Part shown: positions 1 through 8,507 of the stretch, in pieces
How positions within the stretch are numbered: the stretch's first letter is position 1
How the letters are laid out: the number at the start of each line of letters is the position of its first letter
Origin: Hallerella sp964501065
GTDB lineage: Bacteria > Fibrobacterota > Fibrobacteria > Fibrobacterales > Fibrobacteraceae
Assembly: GCA_964501065.1 (NCBI GenBank)
Contig: CAZCRF010000006.1
Coordinates: 1-64,000 of the forward strand
Length of the DNA: 64,000 nt
Direction: 5' to 3'
The notes under the pieces: model-generated
Seen by the model: the letters and a program-made list of their open reading frames with translations, nothing else
Told to the model about the DNA's origin: nothing
Database searches by the model: none
Made by a program: the position numbers and the translations under genes

Positions 1-69
1 GGAAAAGCCCACTTTTTGCGCATGAATTTACAGAAAAGGACTTGCCTAATCGATTAGGAATGAGGAGTT

Positions 70-262
70 AGTGGTTAGCGGGAAGTGAGGCTTGCGCTTT
101 GTGCAATTAGGAATGCATAATGCGGAATGAAGAATTGACTTGGGAAAGGGGGAAACGTCAAAACGAACAGAGGCTATGGACCAGTGGGGAGAGTCGCTTG
201 CGCAAAGGAAAGAGCGTCAGCACGGCCCGTGCGGCGGAACTAACAACTAAAAACTAACCACT
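70..262. repeat. 9-base inverted repeat flanking part of the left non-coding block
   Basis: AGTGGTTAG at 70-78 is the exact reverse complement of CTAACCACT at 254-262. The surrounding sequence is rich in related TTAG/CTAA words on both sides. The arms are short and low in complexity, so this may be repeat-rich filler rather than the ends of a small mobile element. Confidence 0.3.
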
Positions 263-315
263 GATAACTAAATAATGGCTTGCCCGAATGTTCGCCGAAT
301 TGTGCAAGTTGCCGT

Positions 316-448
316 GGTTCTTTTTGCTTCAGCAAATCTAGAACCATGTGCAATCCTGCTGCGACCAAACGGTTCGTTTGACGAACACAAGCTGGTCGTG
401 CCAACGACAAAGCCGTCCGTTTGACGGACAAGAGCCTCCGAGTGACGG
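316..448. repeat. Array of consecutive small hairpins with about 21-22 base period
   Basis: A hairpin with 6-bp outer arms GGTTCT (316-321) and AGAACC (340-345) encloses an inner 5-bp stem (323-327 with 332-336). It is followed by four smaller units: GTTCGT-TTG-ACGAAC (372-386), GTCGT-GCCA-ACGAC (395-408), GTCCGT-TTG-ACGGAC (415-429) and a weaker CCG-CGG unit (438-448). Units start about 20-23 bases apart. The first and third small hairpins differ by a T-A to C-G change that preserves pairing. The last unit matches the third at 10 of 12 positions (437-448 against 416-427). Function is unknown; a dispersed extragenic element or a structured 3' end of the comEC transcript are both possible. Confidence 0.6.
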
Positions 449-475
449 CAGTAACCGCTGGATTGGAATCCGTGT

Positions 476-2821
476 TTAGTGGACTGTATTTCGGGCGGTG
501 CGGATGCGGTAACCGGCATCGGAGAATTCAACGCTGACCGTGCCGAATTCCGACGTGTTCAGCAGGGGAATTTTCAAACTGTCCAGACGTTTTACGACTT
601 GTCCGTGCGGGTGGTGGAATCGATTTCGTCTCCCGTTCGATGCAATGGCGATATCGGGCGCAACGGCTTCGAGAAATTCCCGGGAGCTAGAAGTTTTGGA
701 ACCGTGATGGCCGAGCTTTAAAATGTCCGTTTTGAGGGGAATGTCCGTGGAGAGGATTTCCTTTTCGCCTTCTTTCGTCAAGTCTCCCGTCAGGAGGATG
801 GATCCGCCGATTCCGACGACGCGGAGAGTGACGCTTTCTGAATTGGTCTCGCCACAGACGAGCGGGTCTGGGTGCAAGACGCGCATTTCCCATTCTTCCG
901 TTCTTTGAAAATTTCGGTGGGACGTTTCCCGGAACACCATCCCGCGGTTCAAGTCTTGGACTGGCACGCCTTTTTTCATCGCCGTGGAAAGTGCCGCTTG
1001 CCATTCGGGTTTTTCCACAATGCGCGCGCATCCTTGAATCCAGAGGTTTTCGACGGGGAACTCCCTCAGCAAGACGGAAAGTCCGCTGTAATGGTCCAAA
1101 TCCGGGTGCGTGATGATGATGCCCTTCAGTTTCCAAATGCCGGATTCCTGTAAAAAAGGGATGATTTTGTCGTTTGCGACATTCCGCTTTCCCTGGTTGA
1201 CGCCGGCGTCGACAAGGTAGGCATCGCCTCCCGGAGTTTTGACGAAAATGCAATCGCCTTGCCCGATGTCGAGAACTTCGACTTTCCAGGACGGCCGGAT
1301 TTTGGGACGGACGGAATTCCAGGTGAACGATGCGCCGAAGATGACGAGAATGGAGAGGACGATTCTCCTCGCCCAGGGATTCTTGCGGAAAGCCCCGGCG
1401 GAAAGAATCAGGATGCCGCCTAGCAAAAGAATCCATGCGGGGAACGGCCCTACCGTGACGGACGCGATGGTGATGGCGGAAATCTTCTCCACGAGATAGG
1501 CGGACACGCGGAAGAGGAATCCGGCGGCGGCGCAAAACGCTCCGGCAATGGGAGGGAACGGTAAGAGCAAGGCGAATATCCCCGCCTGCATGCCGAGGCT
1601 CACTAGCGGCACCACGCAAATGTTCCCGAGAATGGAAATGGGCGAGAGCGAATGGAAAGACCAGATGAGGAACGGGGCTGTCGCCGCCGATGCGACAAGA
1701 GTTATCCACACGGCGGAAAGGAGGTTGTTTTCGAAGAATTTCCAAAGGGGATTTTTCTTCAGCCGCTCGCTCTTCGCTGTAAACGGGGAGCGCTTTCCGT
1801 AGGCGATGATCCCGGCCGTCGCCGATGCGGAAAGTTGGAATCCGACATTCCAGAGAATTTGCGGATTGGAAAAGGTCAAGAAGAGAAGGGCGACTCCGAG
1901 GGAGTTCAAACTGTCCGCCTTGCGTTCAAGGAGGGACGCGATTTGTACGACAGAAAACATGAACACGGCCCGGTAAACTGCGGGGGAGCCGCCGGCGATG
2001 GGAGCGTAGGCCAGCATGAACAGGACGGCGACGCATTTGGCGACCCGGTGCGGCATCCGCGTCGCTTTGAGGAGCAAGAGGAGCATGCCGGAAAGTAGTA
2101 CGACATGGAACCCGCTGATGGCCAAAACGTGGACGATTCCCGCGCGTCGAAAACCGCTTTGCAGGGAATCCGGAATGCTCGAACGGTCTCCCGCCAAAAG
2201 TCCGATCAAAAGTCCCGTTTCCGCAGGGGGCAGGAATTTGGCGAAGTAATTCTTCAGCATTTTTCGCAGACGGGAGAAGCTCTCTTCGAAAATCCATCTG
2301 TGGCTTCGGACGGAAAATTCCTCCAACTTCCCGTAGCCCGAAAGTCTTTGGCTTGAAAGCCATTCCGGCGTATCGAAACTGCCGGGGACTGTGGGGGATT
2401 CCACGGGGAACCACTTGGCCTTGTAGCGGATGGAATCCCCGGGCGATGGATAGGGTGGGGACTTTTTCGACAGGCGGAATCTTTGCCCGCTTTGGGAAAC
2501 GATGGCGGCGACCCCCTCGGCGCGGTCCAGTACAGATTCGACGAAGCCCGAGCCTTCTGCCTGCGGCGGATTGAAGTTTTCATCGGTGGGAACTGTCTTT
2601 GCGAGGAACAAGGATTCCGCTCCGAAGAGGAGCAGGAGAAAGAGGGAAGCCCTGCGCGGAAATGTCGGAATCTTTGCAAGGAAGAGTATCAAGAGGGGAA
2701 TGAAAAAGATGCCGTAAAGGGGGTGCTTTGCGCTCGCCAAGAAAAGGACTGCGCAAAAGAAAGCGGAAACGGCGGGCCTTTCCGCCAAGGGGGCGAAGAA
2801 CTTTTTTAAATCCTCTGACAT
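476..2821 (-). CDS. comEC: ComEC/Rec2-family DNA-uptake channel protein
   Basis: The 781-residue product has the standard ComEC layout. Two N-terminal membrane segments are followed by a soluble OB-like region, a multi-spanning competence domain with the family motif LAISGFHV at residues 233-240, and a C-terminal metallo-beta-lactamase-like domain from about residue 512. In that domain the motifs THPDLDHYSG (571-580), LTGD (677-680) and GHHGS (704-708) match the metal-binding signature. ComEC normally forms the inner-membrane channel for transported single-stranded DNA, and the lactamase-like domain may act as a nuclease. The length is typical. It is transcribed alone on the minus strand, divergent from the lipoprotein protease. 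No other competence gene is adjacent, so natural transformation is only inferred from the family. Confidence 0.95.
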   Translation of the reverse strand: MSEDLKKFFAPLAERPAVSAFFCAVLFLASAKHPLYGIFFIPLLILFLAKIPTFPRRASLFLLLLFGAESLFLAKTVPTDENFNPPQAEGSGFVESVLDRAEGVAAIVSQSGQRFRLSKKSPPYPSPGDSIRYKAKWFPVESPTVPGSFDTPEWLSSQRLSGYGKLEEFSVRSHRWIFEESFSRLRKMLKNYFAKFLPPAETGLLIGLLAGDRSSIPDSLQSGFRRAGIVHVLAISGFHVVLLSGMLLLLLKATRMPHRVAKCVAVLFMLAYAPIAGGSPAVYRAVFMFSVVQIASLLERKADSLNSLGVALLFLTFSNPQILWNVGFQLSASATAGIIAYGKRSPFTAKSERLKKNPLWKFFENNLLSAVWITLVASAATAPFLIWSFHSLSPISILGNICVVPLVSLGMQAGIFALLLPFPPIAGAFCAAAGFLFRVSAYLVEKISAITIASVTVGPFPAWILLLGGILILSAGAFRKNPWARRIVLSILVIFGASFTWNSVRPKIRPSWKVEVLDIGQGDCIFVKTPGGDAYLVDAGVNQGKRNVANDKIIPFLQESGIWKLKGIIITHPDLDHYSGLSVLLREFPVENLWIQGCARIVEKPEWQAALSTAMKKGVPVQDLNRGMVFRETSHRNFQRTEEWEMRVLHPDPLVCGETNSESVTLRVVGIGGSILLTGDLTKEGEKEILSTDIPLKTDILKLGHHGSKTSSSREFLEAVAPDIAIASNGRRNRFHHPHGQVVKRLDSLKIPLLNTSEFGTVSVEFSDAGYRIRTARNTVH

Positions 2822-2877
2822 GCTTCTTTTTCCTATTTTTTGTCTATTTTGAAAACGTTTCTAGGGATAACGCTCCG

Positions 2878-4137
2878 ATGAATTCAATGAAGAACTTTTT
2901 TTTCGCTTTTCTCGCTGTTCTTTTGGCGGGCTGCGGCCTGTTCGATTCGCAGTCCGGCGGGGAAACCTACGCCTATCCCTTGGATTTGTCCTATTCCCTT
3001 TACGCGAACGATTTGGCGAAGAACGATTCCGCAGCGGCGAACCTCGCTACGGGAGTCATGATGATGGTGCATCCGGGCGCGTCCTACACCCTTTCGTTCG
3101 ATGTCGACCCCAATTTTTCCCCACCGGATTTGGAACTTTACCGGTTGACGCTCAAGTCGGACAGCATTTACTTGGGGAATCGGACGCGGAAGATTTCTCC
3201 GGAGGATTCTCTCGGGCGTTGGATTTACCGGTTCGATTGCGGCGAAGAGGAGCGCAGTTATTGGGCGGCGACCCTTTCGAACGGGAAGGATTATTACGCA
3301 GGGAAAGTGAACGGCATCGCCTTTTCCGGGGAAGGGGAAAATAGTCTCCACTTCAGCCTGAACCTGATTGTCGTCGGAGAATACGGAGGGACGGCGGACA
3401 GCGTTCCCCTCGATTCCCTCTCGCGTCTGATGCTTTTTAAATTCCGGGATGCCTTTGCGAAGAACGGAGTCTTTGTCGATACGATTTTCGTCCACCGGGC
3501 GTCGGAACGGACAGATTTGGAAACGGTTTATCCGGACAACAAGCCTTGGCTCGCCGGAAGGTCAAGCCCGGATCTTTTCCTTTCGGAGCTTGGCGGCTGG
3601 CCGGAAAGTTTGGGGGAGCCGGGCGTGTTCGATGCGTTGGACTTGGTGCTTGTCCATCGGATTGAAAGCGCGGGGGTGCTCGGGTATTCCATCTTCTTCG
3701 GCGGCAGCCTCGGCGGCGGAGAGGGGAGCACGGTCGTCGTGGGAACTCATTACACCCTAGGCGGCATCGGGGAATATTCCCAAACGGCGCAAACCATCGC
3801 GGAAACGGCTGTTCACGAAAGCGGCCACTTCTTTGGACTCAGGCACACGACTTCGACAGTTTCGGATATCGAATCGACCGGTGACGCATCCAACGTGGAA
3901 GACGGCATCGAAGACACCCCCTACTGCGGAAAAGTCATCTTGGCGAAGACCGCCGCCTTGGAATCCCGCGCCCCGAAACCGTTCGTCTCGTTCCCCCGCA
4001 CCGTTCTCTTCAAATCGGGAGAATGCCCGGACGCCCACAACCCGATGTTCCCGACCGCCTCGGACGGGACTCTCGAACCTTTCACCGATGGGCAGCTTTC
4101 CCTTTTCCGAAAGAATCTGGCCCTTTACCCGCACTGA
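2878..4137 (+). CDS. Lipoprotein metzincin-type zinc metalloprotease
   Basis: The start ATG at 2878 gives a typical lipoprotein signal (MNSMKN, hydrophobic core, lipobox LLAGC), so the product of 419 residues should be lipidated and exported. An upstream in-frame ATG at 2728 lies inside antisense comEC and would bury the signal. In the second half the motif HESGHFFGLRH follows the metzincin consensus HExxHxxGxxH, which supplies three zinc-binding histidines and the catalytic glutamate. An acidic segment downstream with EDTPYC resembles the M43/pappalysin-like group. Roughly the first 200 residues match no domain I recognise. Substrate is unknown; a surface or periplasmic protein-processing role is inferred. 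An alternative start is the ATG at 2887. Confidence 0.85.
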   Translation: MNSMKNFFFAFLAVLLAGCGLFDSQSGGETYAYPLDLSYSLYANDLAKNDSAAANLATGVMMMVHPGASYTLSFDVDPNFSPPDLELYRLTLKSDSIYLGNRTRKISPEDSLGRWIYRFDCGEEERSYWAATLSNGKDYYAGKVNGIAFSGEGENSLHFSLNLIVVGEYGGTADSVPLDSLSRLMLFKFRDAFAKNGVFVDTIFVHRASERTDLETVYPDNKPWLAGRSSPDLFLSELGGWPESLGEPGVFDALDLVLVHRIESAGVLGYSIFFGGSLGGGEGSTVVVGTHYTLGGIGEYSQTAQTIAETAVHESGHFFGLRHTTSTVSDIESTGDASNVEDGIEDTPYCGKVILAKTAALESRAPKPFVSFPRTVLFKSGECPDAHNPMFPTASDGTLEPFTDGQLSLFRKNLALYPH

Positions 4138-4139
4138 AT

Positions 4140-4667
4140 ATGGCAAGTCCGAAACAATTTTCCGAACGCGCGACCCTCATTGCCTTTGTATTGCTCCGTG
4201 GTGCGGAGTGGCCCTTTGGCGTGCAACGGGCTTTGGAGGAAACCTGGGGGCCGGTCAGACATTGGGGTCGCCTTTTCGCCTTTGACAAGACGGACTATTA
4301 TGCGCCGGAGATGGGGGAGGGGCTTTATCGGGGAGTCCTCTCCTTCGAAAAGACAGTGCTCCCTCAGGAAATCGGCCGGGAAAAGGAAGTCTCGAACGCC
4401 TTGGAAGCGGAGCTTTCTAGCTCGAACGAATCCCGGAACGTCAACATCGACATCGGCTACATGGATTTGGACAAGGTCGTCCTGCCCTCTTACAAGCGCG
4501 GCCCCTTCAAGCTCTACGCGGGGGACGGGCTGTGGCTGGACATGATTCTGCATTATGCGAAGGGGAAATTCTCGCCGACTGCATGGGCGTTTGAAGACTT
4601 CCGCCGAAATCCCTACGAACGCGATTTGTTGCTCATCCGCGAAAAGTATAAAAAGGCGATGCGCTGA
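4140..4667 (+). CDS. DUF4416 family protein
   Basis: This 175-residue soluble protein shows the conserved DUF4416 pattern. An N-terminal segment covers a tyrosine pair followed by EMGEGL (TDYYAPEMGEGL). A central motif around NVNIDIGYMDLDKVVL corresponds to the family signature vNiDPGY, and a C-terminal aromatic and acidic stretch (AWAFEDF) follows. The start ATG at 4140 lies two bases after the stop of the metalloprotease gene, which suggests translational coupling. A longer frame opening at 4023 would overlap that gene. The family is widespread in anaerobic and delta-proteobacterial-type genomes, but its function is not established. No signal peptide or membrane segment is visible. Confidence 0.85.
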   Translation: MASPKQFSERATLIAFVLLRGAEWPFGVQRALEETWGPVRHWGRLFAFDKTDYYAPEMGEGLYRGVLSFEKTVLPQEIGREKEVSNALEAELSSSNESRNVNIDIGYMDLDKVVLPSYKRGPFKLYAGDGLWLDMILHYAKGKFSPTAWAFEDFRRNPYERDLLLIREKYKKAMR

Positions 4668-4690
4668 AGCTCGCCCTCGGACAAGAGATT

Positions 4691-5098
4691 TTACTGTGGG
4701 GAAACTTCGAGTTCGACAGCAGGGGCGGCCGCCGGTTGCATCTGTTTTTGGGAAAGGGCCTTGTAGGTCGTCGAATCGATGCGCTTGTATCCGGTGACGA
4801 TGCTTGCAAATTCGTAGAAGGCGGAATCCCCCTTGACGCGCATGGCGATGGGCATCTGTTCCGAATTCATCCCCTTGAGGACGCTGTCTCCTTCAATGCC
4901 CGCGTGCAAGTCGCCGAAAATGTTCCGAATCGTGTAATCGTTTTTCCCCGGAGCAGTCTGGAAGACTTCGAAGACATCTTCGTCGGAACCTTGCCAATAG
5001 CCGGTGAAGACGGGCTTTTCCGTCTTTTGGGAGCAGGCGGAAAAAAGGAGGGAAGCGCTCATGGCGGCGATTGGGGCTAGGGCGAAAATTCTTTTCAT
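4691..5098 (-). CDS. Small putative lipoprotein
   Basis: The product (about 135 residues) begins MKRIF, has a short hydrophobic core and a lipobox-like LLFSAC, so it is probably an exported lipoprotein. The rest is a small soluble domain with alternating polar and hydrophobic segments and a proline/alanine-rich tail. I recognise no family. The start at 5098 is preferred because GGAG lies six bases upstream; an in-frame ATG at 5110 would add four residues (METP). It converges with the DUF4416 gene across 23 bases and diverges from the peptidase at 5167. The annotation rests on the signal sequence only. Confidence 0.75.
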   Translation of the reverse strand: MKRIFALAPIAAMSASLLFSACSQKTEKPVFTGYWQGSDEDVFEVFQTAPGKNDYTIRNIFGDLHAGIEGDSVLKGMNSEQMPIAMRVKGDSAFYEFASIVTGYKRIDSTTYKALSQKQMQPAAAPAVELEVSPQ

Positions 5099-5166
5099 CG
5101 GGGTCTCCATCTTTTGATGGCAAGAAAAATAATAAATTTCGATGCGGAAAATTATTTTTGGACGCG

Positions 5167-5583
5167 ATGCGGTCGATGCGATTTCTTTTTCTTTGCCTTT
5201 TTACTGTCGCCAGTGCGAAGTGGAGCGAAGGGGACGTGCACCGTCTGTTATTGAAAAGGACAGCCCAGAAGCCGGGGGTTGCCATGGGGAAGCTCGAAAG
5301 TTCCATGGATTCGGCGGGGATAGTCGTCGTCGCGGAGTATCACAAGGTGATGGGGGATTCCTACACGCCGACAATCACCAGTGCGAACGACTACGCTTTT
5401 CACAAGCGGTTCTCAAAGCATTATTTGAACCGCGCTCTGGATTTCCGGATTGTGGACGTCCCTCCGTTGAAGCGGGCCGCTTTGGTGTCCGCTGTCCGAA
5501 AAGCCTTGGGAAGCCGCTTCCTGGTGCTCTGGGAGGGGGCCGGAAAGCCGAACGAGCATCTGCACGTGGAACTTCTCGATTGA
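5167..5583 (+). CDS. Secreted M15-like (DD-peptidase/hedgehog fold) protein
   Basis: The 138-residue product starts with a signal peptide (MRSMRFLFLCLFTVASA). It carries the sparse metal-binding pattern of M15-type peptidases: His85 and Asp92 in SKHYLNRALDFR (H-x6-D) and the C-terminal HLHVE with His133. Proteins with this fold usually cleave peptide crosslinks in peptidoglycan, so a periplasmic cell-wall hydrolase is inferred. It is short for the family, with little beyond the core fold. The start at 5167 places the signal peptide at the terminus; the frame remains open upstream to 5071 but that part overlaps the divergent lipoprotein. It converges with the FGE-like gene with only two bases between stops. 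Confidence 0.7.
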   Translation: MRSMRFLFLCLFTVASAKWSEGDVHRLLLKRTAQKPGVAMGKLESSMDSAGIVVVAEYHKVMGDSYTPTITSANDYAFHKRFSKHYLNRALDFRIVDVPPLKRAALVSAVRKALGSRFLVLWEGAGKPNEHLHVELLD

Positions 5584-5585
5584 CG

Positions 5586-6806
5586 TCACGGAGCGTCGGC
5601 GCAGCAGCGGAATCCGACGAAGTTGTATTGGTTCTGGGGATAGAAGCTGTATTTGGTGTCCGTGCACTTGCTTTCGTTTTGCGTTTCCCAGCTTCCGCCG
5701 GCGACCAGGTAGCGGTTCGGCATTTCCTTGGCTTCGGTGTCCGTCCACTCCCAAAGGTTTCCGTTCATGTCGTACATGCCGTACCAGCTGCGGCATTGCT
5801 CCTTTCGCCCGGCGCGGCGCGCCGCCTTGGAATTCGTATTGCACTTGGACGGTTTGTAGGACGGCCCGTAGGAATAGCGGAATGAGTCCTTTCCCTTGCA
5901 GGCCGCGGACCATTCGTTGAATTTGCAGAGGCGTTTGCCCGCCTGTTTGCAGAGTTCCACGGCTTGGTCGTGAGAGACCATGTCCTTGACGACGGCGTCC
6001 GCTTCGTTCGGGTATTCGTAGGCGTCGACGCAGACCGTTTTGCCGCCTACGGGGACGGGATAGGCGTTCTTGCCGCACTGGTTGTCGCTCGCCATGTCGT
6101 AGTGGACGCTTTGCCATGCGGAGCGGTTCCCGGCGGAGTCTTCTGCGAAATAAAAGACGTCGCCCGTCTTGTTGTATTCGACGGGTTTCGAAAGTTCCTG
6201 GACGTTGTTCGTGTCGCCTATTGAATAGAAGGTCTTGCACTTGTATTCATCGCATTTGACCTTGAGTCGAATCGGGTCGTAGTAACGCCCCGCCGGGGGG
6301 ACGATGCTCGCTTCCGGTGGGATGGAGTCCCGGTTCGCATAGGCGATGCTGTCCGCTCGGCGGAGGCTGTCTAGTTTTGCCAGGCTGTCGAGCTGTGCCT
6401 TTTTCGCCTTTTCCGCGCTGTCCTTGGCCGCTCTTTTCTCTTGGGCGATGCTGTCGCGGATTTCCTTCCTGCGTTTAGCCGCGCTGTCCCTCTTGCTTTT
6501 TTCTTCGGGGGAGAGCGGAGCTGAAATTTTTGACAGGCTGTCCTTGGGCAAGGTGTCGGTTTTGCTTGTCGTGTCGGCTTCGGGAATTCCCCGGGGGAGG
6601 CTGTCGATTGCCGTTTCGACGGCGGTTCCCGCTTGTTCCGTTTCCCGGGAGACCGACGTCCTGTTCGCCATTTGGGAAAGTTCGCATTGGATGAGGAACA
6701 GCAGCACGAGGAGGATGAGCATGATCGATAGAACGGTCACGCGTCTTTGAATCCTTTTCTTTTTCGCCTTTTCTTCGGGAGTCATGTTGTTCGGAGTCTC
6801 TTTCAT
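5586..6806 (-). CDS. Membrane-anchored formylglycine-generating-enzyme-like (SUMF1) protein with HEX_C-like domain
   Basis: The 406-residue product has one transmembrane helix (about residues 23-41) after a basic cytoplasmic N-terminus. A charged Ala/Asp/Ser/Lys-rich stalk (about 75-160) with repeated LDSL-type segments follows. Next is a small domain resembling the chitobiase/beta-hexosaminidase C-terminal module (about 168-235) and a C-terminal SUMF1/FGE-sulfatase domain (about 240-406). The signature GNLWEWTD, a GGSW segment and the terminal GFRCC match the FGE fold. The two catalytic cysteines of true formylglycine-generating enzymes are not evident at their usual place, so a structural or binding role is more likely than sulfatase maturation. 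It overlaps the cdaA stop by four bases and is last in the hisI-to-FGE operon. Confidence 0.8.
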   Translation of the reverse strand: MKETPNNMTPEEKAKKKRIQRRVTVLSIMLILLVLLFLIQCELSQMANRTSVSRETEQAGTAVETAIDSLPRGIPEADTTSKTDTLPKDSLSKISAPLSPEEKSKRDSAAKRRKEIRDSIAQEKRAAKDSAEKAKKAQLDSLAKLDSLRRADSIAYANRDSIPPEASIVPPAGRYYDPIRLKVKCDEYKCKTFYSIGDTNNVQELSKPVEYNKTGDVFYFAEDSAGNRSAWQSVHYDMASDNQCGKNAYPVPVGGKTVCVDAYEYPNEADAVVKDMVSHDQAVELCKQAGKRLCKFNEWSAACKGKDSFRYSYGPSYKPSKCNTNSKAARRAGRKEQCRSWYGMYDMNGNLWEWTDTEAKEMPNRYLVAGGSWETQNESKCTDTKYSFYPQNQYNFVGFRCCADAP

Positions 6807-7630
6807 GGAACGTTCCTTTTATTTTTGCCGGAGCCTTCGCCTTCGAACAGGTCGCGCCAATGGCGTTTGATTTCTTCTTCCACTTCCTTGACGCTGAGCT
6901 TTCGGCGGAGCGACGTGCGGTAGGCGATGGAGATGTAGCCCGTCTCTTCGGAGACGACGATGACCAGCGCGTCGCTTTCTGCGGCGAGGGCCTTTGCGGC
7001 GCGATGGCGCATGCCGTAAGCGGAATCCTGTTCCGACGTGATGGCGGGGAGCGGGAGGATGCAGCCCGCGGCGACGATGCAGTGGCTGTTGACGATGACC
7101 GCCCCGTCATGCAACGCTGAATTCGGGAAGAAGAGCGCCCGCAAGAGGCGCGAGCTTATCCGGGCGTTCAAAAGCTCCCCGGTGTCTGCGTAATTTCGCA
7201 GACCGACGCGTTTTTCGAGGACTATCAGCGCACCGAACTGGTTCTTCGCCAAGTCCTGCACTGCGGTGCCGATTTCCTTCGCCACTTTGTCGAGTCCGCT
7301 TTCGTGGAAAAATAGAGTCTTGAGGTTCATCCGGGCGACGGATTGCCCGATTCGGGTCAAAGCTCCGCGAATTTCGGGTTGGAAGAGGATGACAAGGGCG
7401 ATGATGCCTAGAGTCGCCAAGTTGCTGAGCAACCATACGATCGTGTGCAAGTCCCACCACTGCGCAAGGAACCAGATGATGAGCAGAAGTCCTCCGCCGA
7501 TGAACATTTGCACGGCCCGTGTTCCGCGGAACAAGAGGAATACATAATAGGCGACAATCGACACTAAAAAGATGTCGAGCAAGTCGGCGAAGCGTACGTC
7601 GATGACTCCGAAAAGCTTAAACAGGTTCAT
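6803..7630 (-). CDS. cdaA: Diadenylate cyclase (c-di-AMP synthase), CdaA type
   Basis: This 275-residue protein has the CdaA layout: three predicted transmembrane helices in the first 85 residues, then a DisA_N diadenylate-cyclase domain. The two catalytic motifs are present, DGA at residues 175-177 (within LHDGAVIV) and RHR at 208-210. It condenses two ATP into c-di-AMP at the inner membrane, a signal often tied to osmolyte and cell-wall homeostasis. The gene overlaps folP by 14 bases upstream and the FGE-like gene by four downstream, so expression is probably coupled. No CdaR or GlmM gene is adjacent, unlike the Firmicutes operon. Confidence 0.95.
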   Translation of the reverse strand: MNLFKLFGVIDVRFADLLDIFLVSIVAYYVFLLFRGTRAVQMFIGGGLLLIIWFLAQWWDLHTIVWLLSNLATLGIIALVILFQPEIRGALTRIGQSVARMNLKTLFFHESGLDKVAKEIGTAVQDLAKNQFGALIVLEKRVGLRNYADTGELLNARISSRLLRALFFPNSALHDGAVIVNSHCIVAAGCILPLPAITSEQDSAYGMRHRAAKALAAESDALVIVVSEETGYISIAYRTSLRRKLSVKEVEEEIKRHWRDLFEGEGSGKNKRNVP

Positions 7631-8507
7631 GTCGGAAAGCCTTCAACAGGCAAAACGATTCAACGGCTTCGCGGACGTCGTGGACGCGGACTGCAGTCAC
7701 GCCGGAAAGGGCGGTGAGAATTCCGGAGACGACCGTGGGAATCAGGCGGTCGCTCTTTTCTAAGCCGGGGATTTTCCCGATGTAGGACTTGCGGGACATT
7801 CCGTAGAGGACGGGGAACCCCGTTGCGACGAAGTCCGATGCGTGGGCAATCAGATCCAAGTTGTTCTGCAGATTCTTGCCGAATCCGATTCCCGGATCGA
7901 GGCAAATCGTCTTTTCGTCCGCGCCCAGTCCGGTGAGCTTTTCCGCTGCGCGGAGGAGGGAGTCCTTCACTTCGCAGACGACGTTCTCGTATGGAGAGAA
8001 GTCTCGCTGCATGGTGCCGAAGTTTCCGCGCATGTGGTTGAGTACGCTGGATGCCCCTGTCTCGGCGATGGTCTGCGCCATGTCCTTGTCGAATTCGAGC
8101 GCGCTGATGTCGTTGATGATGTGCGCTCCGGCCTTCATGCATTCGCGGGCGACTTCCGCCTTGACCGTGTCGATGGAAATCCAAAAGCGCCTGTGCGAGA
8201 GCAGCGGCACGAGCCTTTTGACAAGCGGCAAAACGCGTTCAAGTTCTTCTTTTGCGCTGACGGACTTTGCTCCGGGGCGGGAGCTTTCCCCGCCGATGTC
8301 GATGATTTCCGCGCCTTCATCCAGGAGCTTCTGGGCGTGTGCGTAGGCGCTTTCCAACGTGTTGTGCGTTCCGCCGTCGAAGAAACTGTCCGGGGTGACG
8401 TTGACGATTCCCATCACGGCGGGGACGGGCTTGCCGGATACGGAATCCGTCCCGATTTTCCACGGGTTCGCTTTTGACGTCTGCAAAATTTCACGGAACG
8501 GCATCAT
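7617..8507 (-). CDS. folP: Dihydropteroate synthase
   Basis: The 296-residue product carries both Pterin_bind signatures, MGIVNVTPDSFFDGG (residues 32-46) and DIGGESSRPGA (70-80). It makes dihydropteroate from 6-hydroxymethyl-dihydropterin pyrophosphate and p-aminobenzoate in folate synthesis and is the sulfonamide target in the cytoplasm. The start at 8507 overlaps the ftsH stop by four bases; a second ATG at 8504 is equally possible. The ftsH-folP order is common in Gram-negative bacteria, and folP next to a diadenylate cyclase gene is seen in Bacteroidetes-like genomes. Confidence 0.97.
   Translation of the reverse strand: MMPFREILQTSKANPWKIGTDSVSGKPVPAVMGIVNVTPDSFFDGGTHNTLESAYAHAQKLLDEGAEIIDIGGESSRPGAKSVSAKEELERVLPLVKRLVPLLSHRRFWISIDTVKAEVARECMKAGAHIINDISALEFDKDMAQTIAETGASSVLNHMRGNFGTMQRDFSPYENVVCEVKDSLLRAAEKLTGLGADEKTICLDPGIGFGKNLQNNLDLIAHASDFVATGFPVLYGMSRKSYIGKIPGLEKSDRLIPTVVSGILTALSGVTAVRVHDVREAVESFCLLKAFRHEPV

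Larger units (their letters stand above)
1..475. other. Non-coding block at left edge, about 475 bases
   Basis: No convincing gene lies here. The short open frames on the minus strand have no start-site support, and their composition follows the underlying repeats. The block holds runs of AACTAA words near 238-271, an inverted 9-base word at 70-78 and 254-262, a gapped 6-bp hairpin at 316-345 and an array of small hairpins at 372-448. It lies directly downstream of the minus-strand comEC stop, so the hairpins may lie in the 3' end of that transcript. Confidence 0.7.

Noticed and set aside
240..531. Small protein genes in the left non-coding block
   Set aside because: The 60-90 codon minus-strand frames follow the hairpin repeats and lack start-site support.
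5586..6806. Sulfatase-maturating enzyme
   Set aside because: The FGE fold is visible, but the catalytic cysteine pair is not evident at the usual place and no sulfatase gene is in the window.
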